Shown: positions 22,297 to 37,838, numbered from the stretch's first letter. The stretch is DNA of 64,000 bases from Dillenia suffruticosa (GCA_033439265.1 JAVTVX010000012.1:35838261-35902260); one strand, 5' to 3'. Notes: generated by a model not told the origin, from the letters alone. Numbers and translations: made by a program.

Positions 22297-23534
22297 TTAA
22301 CTTTTTTGAAAAAAAAAAAAAAAAACTCACTTAGCGATGGATTCCAGTTATCCGTCACTAAAAAAAAAAAGACTCTCACTTAGTGATGGATTCATGTATC
22401 CATGGCTAAGTTCAAAGACGAATAATTGGAATCTATCGCTAAGTGAGTGACCGATACACAACAGATTCCTATATCCGTCGTTAAGTTTAGCGATGGATAA
22501 CTGGAATTTGTTACTACCGTCGTTAAATTTAGTAATGAATAATTGGCATTTGTCACTAAACTTAGTCTTTTTTAATTAACATTATATATTTTTTATATTT
22601 TATATTTTATTTTATTATTTTATATTAACAAATTAATGATTTCTAATTTTTAAAATAACGTTTTATTTTATTTTTTGTATTCTATGTTTTAAGAATAATT
22701 TTATTTTATTTTTTAAAATCTTTTATTATTTAATAAAAAATTAACATTTTTTTAATTAACATTTTATATTTTATTATATTTTATCATTTTATGTTAACAA
22801 ATCATATTTATTATTATATAATATTTTAAAATAGCATTTGATTTTATTTTTTTATAATTTATTTTTTTAAATAATAAATTTATTTTATTTTTTCAAACTT
22901 TTATTATTTTAGTTTAGGTAAACATTTTATTATTTTATTATTTTATAATAAATTATTATTTTATATTATTTTATTATTATTAAAAAAATATGAATGTAAG
23001 ATAACAAATAAAGAAAAAAAAAGGTATCGCATAAATCAATTTGGTATGGTGGTTGTCATGACTCACTTAGCGACGGATACATGAATATGTATTTATTTTA
23101 TAATTTGATATTAACAAATCATATTTATCATTTTAGAATATTTTAAAATACCAATTTATTTTATTTTTATATTTTATTTTTTAAGAATATAATATTATTA
23201 TATTTTTTAAATCTTTTATTATTTTATTTTAAGTTAGCATTTTATTATTTTATTATTTTATAAAAAAATTATCATTTCTTTTTTAATTAACATTTTATAT
23301 TTTATTTTATTTTATTGTTTTATGTTAACAAATCATATTAATAATTTTATAATATTTTAAAATAGCATTTGATTTTATTTTTTATATTTTCTTTTTTTAA
23401 GAATAATATTATTTTGTTTTTTTTAATCTTTTATTATTTCATTTATTTTATAACAAATTATCATTTTATATTATTTTATTATTATTAAAAAATATGAATG
23501 TAAGAAAAAAAAAATAATAAAAAAGTAACAAATA

Positions 23535-23598
23535 AGTTCATCTGGCAAGATGGTTGTGGCATCTCAAACATTTCTTGCATGCACAGATTCGAATATCA
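23535..23598 (+). other. tRNA-like cassette in CACTA 2, third
   Basis: TGGCAAGATGG closely fits the Pol III A-box consensus, and AGATTCGAATATC resembles a B box 40 nt on. The preceding leader of about 60 bp matches those of the other cassettes, so the cassettes belong to a repeated internal unit. Confidence 0.4.
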
Positions 23599-23955
23599 CT
23601 AAAGGCATTTTTTGCAAAAAAAAAAGAAGACACAAGGTGCTGGAGCGGGGGCAAGCGGGCACGTGTATAGGCACATGCGCGAGCAGGTAGTTCTGTCTCT
23701 CATGTGCGCATGGGCATCCATGTTAGCGACTGATTCAAATCCATCGCTAATTTAGCGACGAAGTGGTTGCACGTGTGCAGATGTGTGCGAGTGGTGAAGC
23801 GGGGGCAGGCGGGCACGCGTGCAAGCCATTGTACGCGAAGGCAACAGGAGTTGGCAGGCTAGAGCACGCGGGGCGGTCGCGCATGTAGGAGCGTGCAGGC
23901 TCTAGAGCAGAGGTAGGTAGGCACCCATGTAGGCACATACGCGCGTAGGTAGTTG

Positions 23956-26900
23956 TGTCACGCCCTGAACCGGGATCGTGAACAGCCGCCCGTTGTCCCT
24001 GGATGCCGACTGTATTTTTACAGAAAATGGGACAGAACTTCCCCATAAATCAGAGGTTTCCCATGTACAATTTCACCTGTATATAACATTCATCCTGTAA
24101 AAATAAACAATTGGCCATCCCGACCTCTCCAAAATCAACAATATCCACAACCAACATCCAGAACAACGCAAGGCTATAAAGTTTCTAACAGTTCTAGCAA
24201 CAGACCTCTACTGTCATGCCCAATTAGAGCATGAGCAGCCGTCATACCGAGCGGATTTAAATTCTACGCATATATAAAATAAATTCCCAAGTTATTTTTA
24301 AATATTTACAAATGCCTCAATGCAATGGAATAAATCAACACGAAAGTTTCACGAATAAAAATCCATAATTTATACAGTCATCCCAAAAATTTAGATAAAT
24401 GGAATGGTCAAACTAAAATCTCCAATACATAACAATATCACCAATCATCGTAGCGGAAGAGATGGAAAATATCCATACCCAAGCCCAGTGGTATCTCCTC
24501 GATCCAACACTAATCCTGTGGAAAAGAAAGTGAGGGGTGAGTATTTATGGGAGGATACTCAGTAAGTGAGGGAATTGACATCATACTATCAATATCGAGG
24601 TGAATTTGGAGTGTCAAAGCATAGATAAGAAAATATCCACAGTGTGCAAGCCGATCATGTTATTTCAAAATCATAATAATACGCACGCATCAGAAAGCAA
24701 GATATGCATCCAATATTTACATCACTGTCGTGAAGAGCCGGCCAATGAAATATTCCCGGCAATGGTCTACCTCGACCAAGGACGGCGCATTGGGGGTTTT
24801 CTCAAATGCAAGTATCAAATAATGGCTCTCTACCCCAATGTTGGCCACAGACTACCCCAACTAGCCTGTAAATAATAATAATGTACATATAACTAGTCAG
24901 CCGTGTATGGTGCCCCCGCCTGGTGCTAGACAGAGCCGTACTCAACGTCCTCTCCGATGAGGGTCAACGTGGGGCACCCATACACACGACGATCTGGCGG
25001 ATACCTCCGGCCGAAACGTATCCGGGCACAAGGGGTGCCTCTACCAGATGTCCTTCGTAGCTACGGATCACAATATCATATCGGCCGGGCACGTAGCCCC
25101 ATGCATCCCATCACCAGTCGGCCGGGCATATAGTCCCATGCATAATATCATAACGTCGGCCGGGCATACATCCCAATACATAATATCATAAAGTCGGCCG
25201 GGCATACAGCCCAAAACATAATATCATAAAGTCGGCCGGGCATACAGCCCAAATGTGTAAGTAAATCCATTTAAAACCATGTGCCAATGCAGTAGAAGTA
25301 TTTAAAACATATCAATATGTCGAAAATGTGGCACAATATACGTTTATCAAAACTCATGGATGCATATCAATAAAGTCAACAGTTAAGACACTCCAAAGGT
25401 CACAAAACATTCATCAAATATTCGAAAATTCTACCAATCAGACATTTGCAGAAATATGTCATTTAAAAATATTTTTGAAACATGGTTTTCAATCAATAGC
25501 GAATGTCAAAGTCCCACTCACAGTTTTAGGGAGGGTGGTCACTCCCTATTTTCAAAACTAATCAAATCTGATCTGCTTCCTCGAGTCTCCAAAAAGATCA
25601 ACCTAATCAGATCATCAAAATTGAATATCATTTTCTCAAGCATTTTTAGGGTTTATCCGAAAGACATGAAATGTATAATATCCTCCACTTTACGGCTCAT
25701 TTCAATCCATCCCTATAACCCAGATACTTTCATGCATATTCCAAAGTTTAACTCTAAAGAAACTATTCGAATTCACTCGACATGATTTTGTGATTCTATA
25801 ATACGCTTCTTTCGTATCAAATCATTCAATTTCTATAACATTCTATACTTAACTTTCAAAGTCACATATAATCATTTCAGAAATTGTATTCTATTTGCAT
25901 TCCACTTACACTCTAAACATATACAAAACCTTTTATCTTAGATTCAATTCTAGATTCATCTAATTTATCAATTAAAGCCGAAATCTCCTCACCTAGGGTT
26001 TTCTCGAAGCGCCGAGTCTCGTCCGAAAGTCGCTTCGGTCACTCCAAATTCTGTAAGGTTTCCTATCAAAATAAGGTTTATTTGTTAGATCTAAACACAT
26101 AGATCCGAAGCAAAACCCTAAGTCATTTACCTGCGTGGAGATTCGTGGGCTGTCACGGGCTCACGGGCCGTCACAGGCCGTCGCGGGCTCGTGGGCTATA
26201 GTGGGCTCGTGGGTTCGCGGGCCAGTGGGCTGGCGGGCTGGCAGTTGATGGGCCTGCAGGCTGGCAGGCCTGCGGTTGGTGGGCCTGCAGGCTGGCAGGC
26301 CTGCGGCTGATGGGCCTGTGGCTGGTGGGCCCGTGCGCTGGTGCGCGCCCGTCCGCTGGTGCGCGCCCGTCCGCTGCGCTCGCTCACGTGCGCTCGCGCG
26401 CTGCTGCGCGCTCGTGCGCTGGGCCCCGCGCGCTCGTGCGCTGGGCCCCGCGCGCTCGTGCACTGGGCCGCGCGCGCTTGTGCGTTGGGTCGCGCGCCCG
26501 TGCACGCCCGTGCACTTTGGGCTTCGTACCCGTGCACGCTGGGCTGCGCGCTCTTGTGCACGCTGGGGCAGGGACCGCGTAGGCTGAGGCGCACTCGGGC
26601 TCACGCTCGCGCAAGAAGGGTCGCGCGCTCGCGAGCAGTCGCGCTCGCGCTACGGCGTGCTCGGGTGATCGCGCGCTCGCACGAGGGAGGGAATCACTGT
26701 TGCTGTGGTGGTGGTGCCTGCGGAAGTTCGCGGGTGGTGCAGTTGTGCAGGGAAGCGGGTCGCGCGGTGGCGCGCGGAGGAGGGCAGAGAACAATGAAGA
26801 GAGAGCGATCGCGAGAGGGATCGCGAAGGGAGAGAGAGAAACCGAGAGGGAAGAAGAAGGAGGAGAAGAAGAAGAAGAAGAAGAAGAAGAAGAAGAAGAA

Positions 26901-27024
26901 GAAGAAGAAGAAGGAGGAGAAGAAGGTGAAGGAGAAGATGCCGGCGGTGGCGGCGGTGGCTGTGGCGGAGGAAGCCGAACGGCCGCGGGAGAAGACGAAC
27001 GGCCGCAGGAGAGGGAACGTCGGG

Positions 27025-27056
<32 letters not shown>

Positions 27057-27126
27057 AAGGGGGTTAGGGTTTTAACCCTAATCCCCAATTGGGGACGCAG
27101 CGTTTTGTCCCAAAACACTGCGTCTC

Positions 27127-27161
<35 letters not shown>

Positions 27162-27173
27162 CTTAGTGTTACA
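23956..27173 (-). repeat. Family C solo LTR nested in CACTA 2
   Basis: 3218 bp, minus orientation, from TGTAACACTAAGC (right end) to GGGCGTGACA (left end). The target duplication AGTTG is perfect at 23951-23955 and 27174-27178. It contains the same 37-bp minisatellite (25085-25260), hairpins and intron-like segment (26130-26051) as the family C LTR at 36802. The CGCGCTCGTGC-rich block and the (GAA)n tract (26855-26925) give long spurious frames on both strands. Confidence 0.9.
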
Positions 27174-27621
27174 AGTTGCATCTTGTGTGCGTATGGGTAT
27201 CTGTGTTAGCAACGGATTTCTAAATCCGTCGTTAATTTAGCGACGCATATGGAAATCCGTTATTAAATTTAGCGACGGATTTCTAATTTTGATCGTTAAA
27301 TTTGTGTGATGTGTCATTAGCGACAAAAAAGCGTGTGTGCGCACAGGCATGCATGCGTGTGCATCCGCGTTAGCGATGGATTCAAAATTTTGTTGCTAAT
27401 TTAGTAACGAAAATTATAAATTCGTTGCTAAATTTAGCAACGGAAATGATAAATCCGTTGATAAATTTAGTGATGAATCTCAAAATCCGTTACTAAATTT
27501 AGTGTTAGCGATTAAAAAATTTTCGTCGTTAAATCTATTACTAAAAAAATTAGCGACGAATTTTTTTAAAAATTTTTATCGCTAAATTTGTCTCGAAAAT
27601 CGTATTTTTTTTATAGTGTTA

Positions 27622-28327
27622 CGATATATAAAATCTCAATTAACAGGAACTTACGTAAATATGGTCTTTGTTTTTTTGTTAATATTCATGAAAGATTAGA
27701 AATTTGTAGCCTTGAAAGTGAAAAGTGAATTTGATTAGGATTTGGAAAAGAGAAAGAGAAATAAGAAAACAGGGAAAGAGGGTACACAGAAACATGGCAA
27801 TCCTAAGAGAGAAAGCGGAGCGAGAAATACAAGAGAATAATATATAATGTCATATTTAGAAAAGAAAAAGGGCATTTTTAACATTTTATATTGAAAAAAT
27901 ATATTTAGTTTGTACTATACCAACATTTCTATCCATCTGTCTCGTGTTTGGATAATTATATAGATCTTAATTAAATTTTATTTAAATGGGATGTATCTTT
28001 AAGAGCAAAAGTCTCCCACCCTTTTGATAAAATGAGATGCATCGGTAGTGTTTCCGTAACATGACCGACACAATGAGGTAAACAATAAACTACAAAGAGG
28101 ATTACAATTTGTAAGTGAAAGGCTCTTGTTAAGTCACAACAGAGGTTGGAAATAGGTTCATCCCTCGCATCATGTATTATCACCCCGCTAAGGAGCTTTC
28201 TAAGCTATTTGGCCTCTTCCAAAGAAAACAGTGAGATGCTTTAAGACGTACAACAATAACAATAACCTTCAAGTTTTAATCCAAATAATTTGGAGTCTGT
28301 CTTGAGAGACAAAAATGAGGATTTAAA

Positions 28328-28363
<36 letters not shown>

Positions 28364-29449
28364 TATAAATATATAAAAATAAAAAAATATATAATAAAAA
28401 TAATAATAATAATAAAATGAATAGATAAAAAATAAATAAATATTATAGTTTATTTTATGCGAATTCTTTTACGCCACTTATTACTATCCAATATAATCTT
28501 TTCGTCTAAATTCTTAACTATCATGTATTTATGGATAACTTGTATCTAAGTTTTCAGTGATTTACCTCTATATTTTATTAAATCTCCTATATTTAAGTTT
28601 TCTACTCTTCTATCGTGCTTAAGACATGTTTACGTAAATGAAATGAAATGAAATGCTTAAGACATGTTTACGTAAAAATAGAAAGCTCCAAAAATAGAAA
28701 CTTACTACAAAGAACTGCCTCTACACTACTACTAAGCTACTCTACAAGGTTGGAGCATGACAACTTATCAAAATTGGTGTATAAATGATGAACCGTGATA
28801 CTGTGTGACCCGATGAGTTGGCCCATAATTTATGCTCTTTTGGTGGTACTCTCTACCTACATAGTCTATCCTCTCAATTTAATTAGGCCCGCACATTTTA
28901 AAGAATGTGCTAATTTGAGGTTTGTGGGGGAAGGAAGCTTGATCTTCAAGTCAAGCAGGATTTGTTTTCGGAAGGGTTTTCAACCTAAGGTGGTAAAATC
29001 TCGACTTTTTGTGTACTCCGAAGATCTGACCCTTAGGAAGGTTAACTATGCATGGAGTGAGGATAGTCAATAGTGTTGAATTTTGGATTTATATTAAGGT
29101 TTACATATGCTTTTGGGGTATTCCTTCGGCACAGTTCAATTTATCTTCAAAAGTAAGGATTTCTACTTTGAATCGCCACATCTAGTTCTTGATCTTCTCT
29201 TTAGTTTCCATTACTAATTTATTTGATTCAGGGAATGACTTTTTGTTGGGAAGACGGTTTTGTGGGTTTTGGACCGAAAACCAAAAAGATAACCATTCTA
29301 AGCAGAATGCATGTTTTATTCCTCAAGCTGGGAAACATATTACAGTAGTATAATAATAAATCAGTGGCAAATAAAATGTGTGCGCATGCACTTATTCATA
29401 TGAATTAGTACCTATATTCTGATAAGTATCATACTCAGATATGTTCCTT
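27622..29449. other. Intergenic DNA between CACTA 2 and protease fragment
   Basis: No gene accepted. It holds (TAA)n microsatellite DNA (28325-28355), a direct repeat of about 24 bp with core GCTTAAGACATGTTTACGTA (28616-28635 and 28658-28677), and a possible LINE tail. A plus-strand frame at 28795-29073 has no recognisable similarity. Confidence 0.5.
28240..28640 (-). repeat. Possible RTE-type LINE 3' tail
   Basis: The stretch ACAACAATAACAATAACC, then TTTTAATCCAAATAATTTGG, resembles, inverted, the (TTG)n-ended 3' terminus of plant RTE LINEs. Sequence to the right (28460-28620) is consistent with decayed antisense LINE DNA. No coding domain is left. Confidence 0.35.
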
Positions 29450-32159
<2,710 letters not shown>

Positions 32160-32405
32160 GTTTTATTGGTATCAGAGCGATTAGGTTAAAGAAAAGATAG
32201 TCGTAAAAGTCTTCCCAAGTATATGAAAAGTTCTCAATGCATTAGAGAGTTTCATATAGTCATTTAAAGACCTATACTTGGTCATAGACATATAAGTTCA
32301 TCTAACTTGTTATTTCGCATTCAAATGTTTTGAATTATAGTTCATTTTTTTAGGGGGTTAGTTACGGAGCAACTAACCCTAACTCTTGATTTTTATTTAA
32401 TAACA
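32160..32405 (+). other. Leader of family B with tRNA-iMet primer site
   Basis: TGGTATCAGAGC at 32167-32178 starts 7 nt after the LTR and complements initiator tRNA-Met. The rest is untranslated leader up to the gag start. Confidence 0.85.
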
Positions 32406-33627
32406 ATGTATTCTTTTCGCAAAATTATGCCACCTAAACGTGGTAGGAGAGGTGCTAGATTAGCCTCACTTGAGGGTCTTTCAGTGCCTGATGCACCTAG
32501 GGCACCCGAGACGCCACGAGTGCCAGAGGATGCTTCCTCCACTCGAGTACACTCACCAGCTCCACCACTAGCACCTCCACCAGCTGTTACAACCGAGATT
32601 TCTCCACCACCACTCGATGCCTTGAGGCAGTGGCAGGAGTGGTATAGTAGATATGGGGCGCAGATGCCACCACCTCCACTACAGACTCCAGCGACCGCAC
32701 CTACGGCCGTACCTGCTCCTTCAACACCGATTCCGCCTTCGGTGGCCGGTCCTTCCGTTTCTACTCCAACCGATGAGACGTCGACTACTTTGAGGCGCAT
32801 CCACAAGCTCACTCAGTTGGTAAAAGAGTCTCGACAGCTCGGATGCACAGACTTTTCAGGATCCAGTGATGCAGTAGCGGCGAAACATTGGATCAACAGG
32901 ATTCGTAGGATCCTTACGGATTTGGGGTTATCAGAGGAGCTCAGATTTAGAGTTGTTGAGAAACTCCTCAATAGAGATGCCCTCTCGTGGTGGGAGGCTA
33001 TCTGTGACAGTGCTACACTGACCCTGCGATGGGAGGACTTTTTACGAGAGTTCAACCGTAGGTACTTTATCCCGTTCCAGCAGGACCGGATGAGGAAGGA
33101 GATCCTGTACTTGCGCTAGGGGACGAGTTCAGTTTCAGAGTACGAGACTAAGCTTAGACGACTAGCGACTTTTGTCCCCGATATGGCTACACCGGCTCAG
33201 ATGAGATTCAAGTTTGAAGATGGCCTCCAATTGAGCATCAGGAAGTATATGACAGTGAATTCATTTTTTACATTATCAAAGGTGATTGATTCAGCGTATC
33301 AGGCAGAAGAGATCGCCCGAGCAGAGGCTAGACAAAGGGAGAGTCACCAGAAAAGAAAGACTGGGTCATAGGGTTGACAGTTGTCGAAGAGGGGTAGAGG
33401 TTCTGGATATCCCGGAGGTTTTTCTAAAACTTCAGACCAGTAGTTCCGGGACAGAGATCTCGACCATAGGGTTTTGGGGCACCAGCCCCTAGTATCTCTA
33501 CGCAGTCTACTACACAGAGACTGCCCTTCTGCCGTAAATGCAGCAGCCACCATTCCTTTGAGGCATGTAGAGTACCAGTTACTTGCTTCCAGTGTGGGAA
33601 GCAAGGTCACATTAGGATTGTCTGCCC
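32406..33627 (+). pseudogene. gag (capsid and zinc knuckle), family B, disrupted
   Basis: A frame starting MYSFRKIMPPKRGRRG runs with a proline-rich N-terminus, then a capsid core (AKHWINRIRRILTDLG; LSWWEA; FNRRYFI). It stops at TAG (33117-33119), where CAG is expected before GTSSVSEYE. Capsid continues in frame to TGS at 33371, then frameshifts. The nucleic-acid-binding part is at 33527-33627, with CRKC...H...C followed by a classical CCHC knuckle (CFQCGKQGHIRIVC). In family terms Gag packages element RNA. If both internal ATGs count, MPPKRGRRG is the likelier true start. Confidence 0.88.
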
Positions 33628-33652
33628 CGATTTAGGTCGAGGAGGATCGACT

Positions 33653-34387
33653 TTGCAGAGTCGTACTGGTACGTTTGGCACAGGCCAGCAAGAGGTACCT
33701 GCGCACTCAGCTCTTACCACTCCCCTGACTGTAGCCGGGAGTAATACAGTGTCAGGATCGTCACGACAGCAGCTTAGGGCCCAGGCTCGTGTGTTTGCGA
33801 TAACACAGGAGGACGCACAGGCAAACCCTTATGTTATTATGGGTAATTCTCCCGCAGACCCATCAGTATAGTACTTTTGTTGTACTTTCTGTATAATTTT
33901 TGTATATCATGATGTCAATATACAGTTATGACTAGTAAAAGCTTTCGAAACTTAACTAGTTTGATATATATATATATATATATTCGTTAACTTTTTTTTC
34001 GCATTTTAAATTTTGTTAAACTTTTTCTTACTTTTAGTTTTGACACGTTCGCTCGTCATTTTGATAGACCTCTCTCGCCACTTGATGAGAAGATTATGGT
34101 AGTCACTCCTTTTGACAAGCATATCATTCGAGATACAGTCTATAAGGGCTGTGAGGTCGGTATTGGGGAGGTGATATTAGAAGTACATCTAATTCCGCTC
34201 CCTATCACGGATTTTGATATCATCTTAGGGATGGATTGGCTGAATTTACACCGGGTTTGCATGGATTATTTCACGAAAGAGGTTGAGTTTAGGAGATTCG
34301 AGCAGCCATTGTTAGTATTCTGGGGCGAGAGACGATTATTGCCCTACAGTATTATCTCTGTTATGAAGGCCAGACGCTTGGTACGCC
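33653..34387 (+). pseudogene. Protease region of family B, active site lost
   Basis: A linker frame ends NPYVIMGNS...DPSV and stop. After about 165 bp of very AT-rich DNA, coding sense resumes at TFARHFDRPLSPLDEKIMVV and continues to DFDIILGMDWL, the conserved end of the retropepsin domain. The D-S/T-G active-site segment expected between the two is not present. The AT-rich segment (about 33870-34037) ends TTACTTTTAG, which resembles an acceptor, but no matching donor is convincing. I read it as an insertion/deletion that destroyed the protease. Confidence 0.75.
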
Positions 34388-35330
34388 ATGGTTGTGTGCC
34401 TTTATGTTGTCGACACCACCGTTGAGGTACTGAGGCTTGAAGATGTCCCTGTGGTACAGGAATTTTTAAATGTGTTCCCCGATAAGCTTCCCAGATTACC
34501 ACCAGTTCGGGAGTTCGATTTCGAGATTGATCTAGTATCGGGGACCAATCCTATTTCTATTCCGTCATACAGTATGGCGCCTGCTGAACTGAGAAAGTTT
34601 AAAACTCAGTTACAGGAACTTCTGGACAAAGGGTTTTATTCGCCCGAGCACCTCACCTTGGGACGCTCCAGTACTGTTTGTAAAGAAAAAGGATGGTACA
34701 TTTCGGTTTTGTGTGGATTACAGGCAATTGAATAAAGCCACCATAAAAAACAGATATCCCTTGCCACGTATAGATAATTTGTTTGATCAGCTGCAGGGAG
34801 CCAGGGTTTTCTCTAACATTGATCTTCGTTCGGGTTATCATCAGTTGAGAATTCGGGCCGAAAATGTGCCAAAGACAGCTTTTCGCACCCGATACGACTA
34901 TTACGAGTTTCTAGTCATGCCATTTGGTCTGACTAATGCCCCAACTGCTTTCATGGATTTGATAAATCGAGTTTTTCACGACTACTTGGATTGGTTCGTC
35001 ATCGTATTCATCGATGACATCTTGATATATTCACGGAGTGATGAAGATCATGTTGAACACCTTCAGGTGGCATTACAAATATTTTGTGAAAAGCATCTAT
35101 ATTCCAAATTCTCGAAATATGAGTTTTGGCTTAGACAAATTGAGTTCTTGGGGCACATTATTTCTGCGGAGGGTATTTATGTTGATCCGCGAAAGGTTGA
35201 GGCTATAGTGAAGTGGGAGCAGCCACAAATAGTTATCGAGATTCGTAGTTTTCTCGGTTTGGCCGGGTATTATCGCAGATTTATAAAGGGATTCTCCTGG
35301 ATAGCTGCTCTGTTGTCGAGATTGACCCAG
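34388..35330 (+). pseudogene. Reverse transcriptase, family B, frameshifted
   Basis: N-terminal part includes FPDKLPRLPPVREFDFEIDL. A frameshift at about 34640-34700 moves the reading to the frame holding [34 protein letters not shown] and [13 protein letters not shown]. The catalytic FIDDILIYS (YxDD equivalent) is at 35007-35033, and [11 protein letters not shown] follows. In an intact element this copies RNA to cDNA. Domain order RT-RNase H-integrase is that of Ty3/gypsy. Confidence 0.92.
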
Positions 35331-35844
35331 AAGAGGGTCAAGTTTGTTTGGGATGATCGTTGTGAAGTGAGCTTCCAAGAGCTCAAACAACGGTTGACAT
35401 CCGCTCCTATTTTAGCTCTTTCCACTAGTAGTTGGGAATATACAGTGTACAGTGATACTAGCCGACAGGGATTGAGTTGTATTCTGATGCAGGATGGTCA
35501 GGTTATTGCATATGCCTCGCGACAGCTGAAAAACACGAGGGTAATTACCCGACACATGATTTGGAGTTGGCAGCCATAGTCTTCGCATTGAAGATAGGCG
35601 GCATTATCTTTATGAGGTGATTTGTAGTGTATTCACGGATAACAAAAGTTTGAAATATCTATTTACCCAAAAGGAGCTGAATTTGGGACAGAGGAGATGG
35701 TCAGAACTCCTAAAAAATTATGATCTCATTATTGTCTGTCATCCGGACAATGCGAATGTTGTAGCAGATGTTTTGAGTCGGAAGTCAACATCATCCTCAC
35801 AGTCGACAAAGAAAGCCTACCTTTCTTGTTTAGTGGGACTCTGA
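35331..35844 (+). pseudogene. RNase H, family B, frameshifted
   Basis: Residues such as [33 protein letters not shown] and [10 protein letters not shown] belong to the RT-associated RNase H. The frame breaks near 35550 (HDLEL segment displaced) and resumes with [11 protein letters not shown] and [11 protein letters not shown], ending with [10 protein letters not shown]. Confidence 0.88.
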
Positions 35845-36087
35845 GCCTTAGGAGTCAGTTTGAGTAACGATGATCAGGGAGGCTTATTAGCCAGATTTGA
35901 GATCAGGCCGACTTTGTTCGACTGTATCAGAGAGCTCCAGAGTACAGATAAGGAGATTCAGGATTTTACGGATAGAGTCTGCAGAGCTGAGGGCGGAGAC
36001 TTTAGAGTCCGTGATGATAGACTCATGGTATTCAGAGACAGAGTGTGTATTCCGGCCGATAGTGATATTCGACATGCTATTTTTTAA

Positions 36088-36801
36088 GAAGCACATTCTT
36101 CTATATATGCTATGCATCCCGGGGGTACTAAGATGTACCGAACCATCAAAGGTAGCTATTGGTGGTCAGGCATAAAGAGGGATATAGCAGAGTTTGTGAC
36201 ACAATGCTTGGTGTGCCAACAGGTGAAGGCCAAGCATCAGCGTCCAGCGGGCACACTGCAGTCTCTTCCCATTCCTGAGTGGAAATGGGAGCATATTACT
36301 ATGGATTTCGTGATGGGGTTGCCGCGGACTTCTACACGGCATGATGCGAATTGGGTGATTGTCGATCGACTCACCAAATCTGTATATTTTATCCCTATCC
36401 GTGGTGACTATTCTTTAGAGGCGTTGGCACGTCTTTACATTGATACCATAGTTCGACTTCACGGGGTGCCCGCATCGATTGTTTCAGATAGGGACCCCAA
36501 GTTCACATTTAGGTTTTTGCCCAAGTTGCAGGAGGTATTGGATACTAGATTGAATTTCAGTACGGCATATCATCCTCAGACGGACGGCCAGTCTGAGAGG
36601 ACCATTCAGACCCTTGAGGACATACTGAGGGCATGTGTAATGGATTTTCGGGGTAGTTGGGACCGGCACCTTCCACTGATCGAGTTCGCATATAATAACA
36701 GTTATCAGGCTAGTATAAGGATGCCCCCGTATGAGACACTGTATGGTAGAAAGTGCCGCACCCCGATATGCTGGGATGAGGTCAGAGAGCGACGTCTTAG
36801 C
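36088..36801 (+). pseudogene. Integrase N-terminal and core, family B, split by LTR
   Basis: A stop lies just before [13 protein letters not shown], which starts the H-H-C-C zinc region (H...H, then CLVCQQ). The core has [15 protein letters not shown] and [10 protein letters not shown], giving the D-D-E triad. Coding breaks at 36801 after WDEVRERR, where the solo LTR sits. The 5-bp target TTAGC is repeated on the other side at 39827. Confidence 0.92.
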
Positions 36802-36904
36802 TGTAACACCAAGCCAAAAAAAAAAAAAAAAAAAAAAAAGAGGGAGAGCCAAAACGCAGCGTTTTGGCCTTCCCCAATTGAATTAGGGCTAAAGCCCTAA
36901 TTCG

Positions 36905-36936
<32 letters not shown>

Positions 36937-37738
36937 TCTCTGCCAACCCTTCGTCTCCCTCCCCCACCGCAGCGCTGCTCTTCCCCACGAGCTCCGCCGG
37001 CATCTCCTTCTCCTTCTCCTTCTTTTTCTCCTCCTTCTTCTCATTCTTCTTCCGTCGTGGTTTCACTCTCTACCTCACTCTGTCTTCTCTCCCTCTCGCG
37101 ATCTTCCACGATCGCCCCCTCTCCACCTCGCCGCACACCGTCGCGAGCCACAATCGAGCACCACCGCACGCCGCGAGCCACGATCGAGCACCGCCGCACG
37201 CCACAGCGCGACTGCAGAGCCTCCGCGAGCGCAACCCTCCCTTGCACACGACCGAGCCCGCGAGCGTGAGCCAGGCCGCGAGCGCGAGCAAGTGCGCGAG
37301 CCAGCACGAGAGCAAGTACGCGAAGCGCACTAGCGCGCAGTAGCGCACGAGCGCGCAGTAGCGCACGAGCGCACGAGCGCGCAGCAGCGCACGAGCGCAC
37401 GCGAGCCAGCACACGAGCGAGCGAGGCCTAGCGCATGAGCGTGCACAGGCGCGCGCGGCCCAGCACACGAGCGTGCACGGGCGCGCGAGGCCCAGCGCAC
37501 GAGCGTGCACGGGTGTGCGGCCCAGCGCGCTGCAGCACACGAGCACGCGCGAGTCGGCGCACGAGCGCACGAGCGCGCACCAGCGCACGGGCGAGCACCA
37601 GCCCGCAGGGCCATCAGCAGCAAGCCCACTGGCCCACTAGGCCCGACAGCCCATCCAAGCCCGCGGGCCCAGTACGGCCCGCGGCCCAGTCCGGCCCCCG
37701 GCCCGCTAGCCCACGACGACCCGTGACCCTCTGCGAAG

Positions 37739-37838
37739 GTAAATGAATTCTCGATTCCGTGTACATATTAGGGTTTCAAAAATTATTGGTAATTTGACTT
37801 AAATTTCTCACTTGTGTTTCAAATGGTAAACATTACAG
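37739..37838 (+). other. Intron-like GT...AG segment inside family C LTR
   Basis: 100 nt beginning GAAG|GTAAATG and ending AACATTACAG|GTTTTAGACC. The sequence after the acceptor matches that of family B (GGTTTTAGACCA), though the intron body differs. This is what one expects if the splice sites are selected. The other family C LTR has 26130-26051 (80 nt). Confidence 0.55.

Larger units (their letters stand above)
20965..27618. mobile_element. Non-autonomous CACTA-like element 2, 6.65 kb with nested LTR
   Basis: Terminal inverted repeats are nearly perfect: CACTATAAAAAAAA...TACGATTTT at the left, the same sequence inverted at the right end. The 3-bp duplication TTA is perfect (20962-20964 and 27619-27621), as expected for CACTA. 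Without the nested solo LTR (23956-27173) the element is about 3.4 kb. It has subterminal GCGACGGA-type repeats, three or so internal units of AT-rich DNA plus tRNA-like cassette, and GC-rich pieces (23640-23740, 23760-23955). No transposase is encoded. It lies 17 bp beyond the family B solo LTR. Confidence 0.88.

Noticed and set aside
26341..27181. Overlapping long frames on both strands (244-265 codons) in GC-rich and GAA-rich DNA
   Set aside because: They lie in the family C solo LTR. Low-complexity Lys/Glu and Ser/Pro runs come from (GAA)n and (GA)n tracts. No domain.
28795..29073. 92-codon plus-strand frame with a hydrophobic start
   Set aside because: No recognisable domain, and the frame end differs in copy 2 (62502-62876), so it is probably not a gene.
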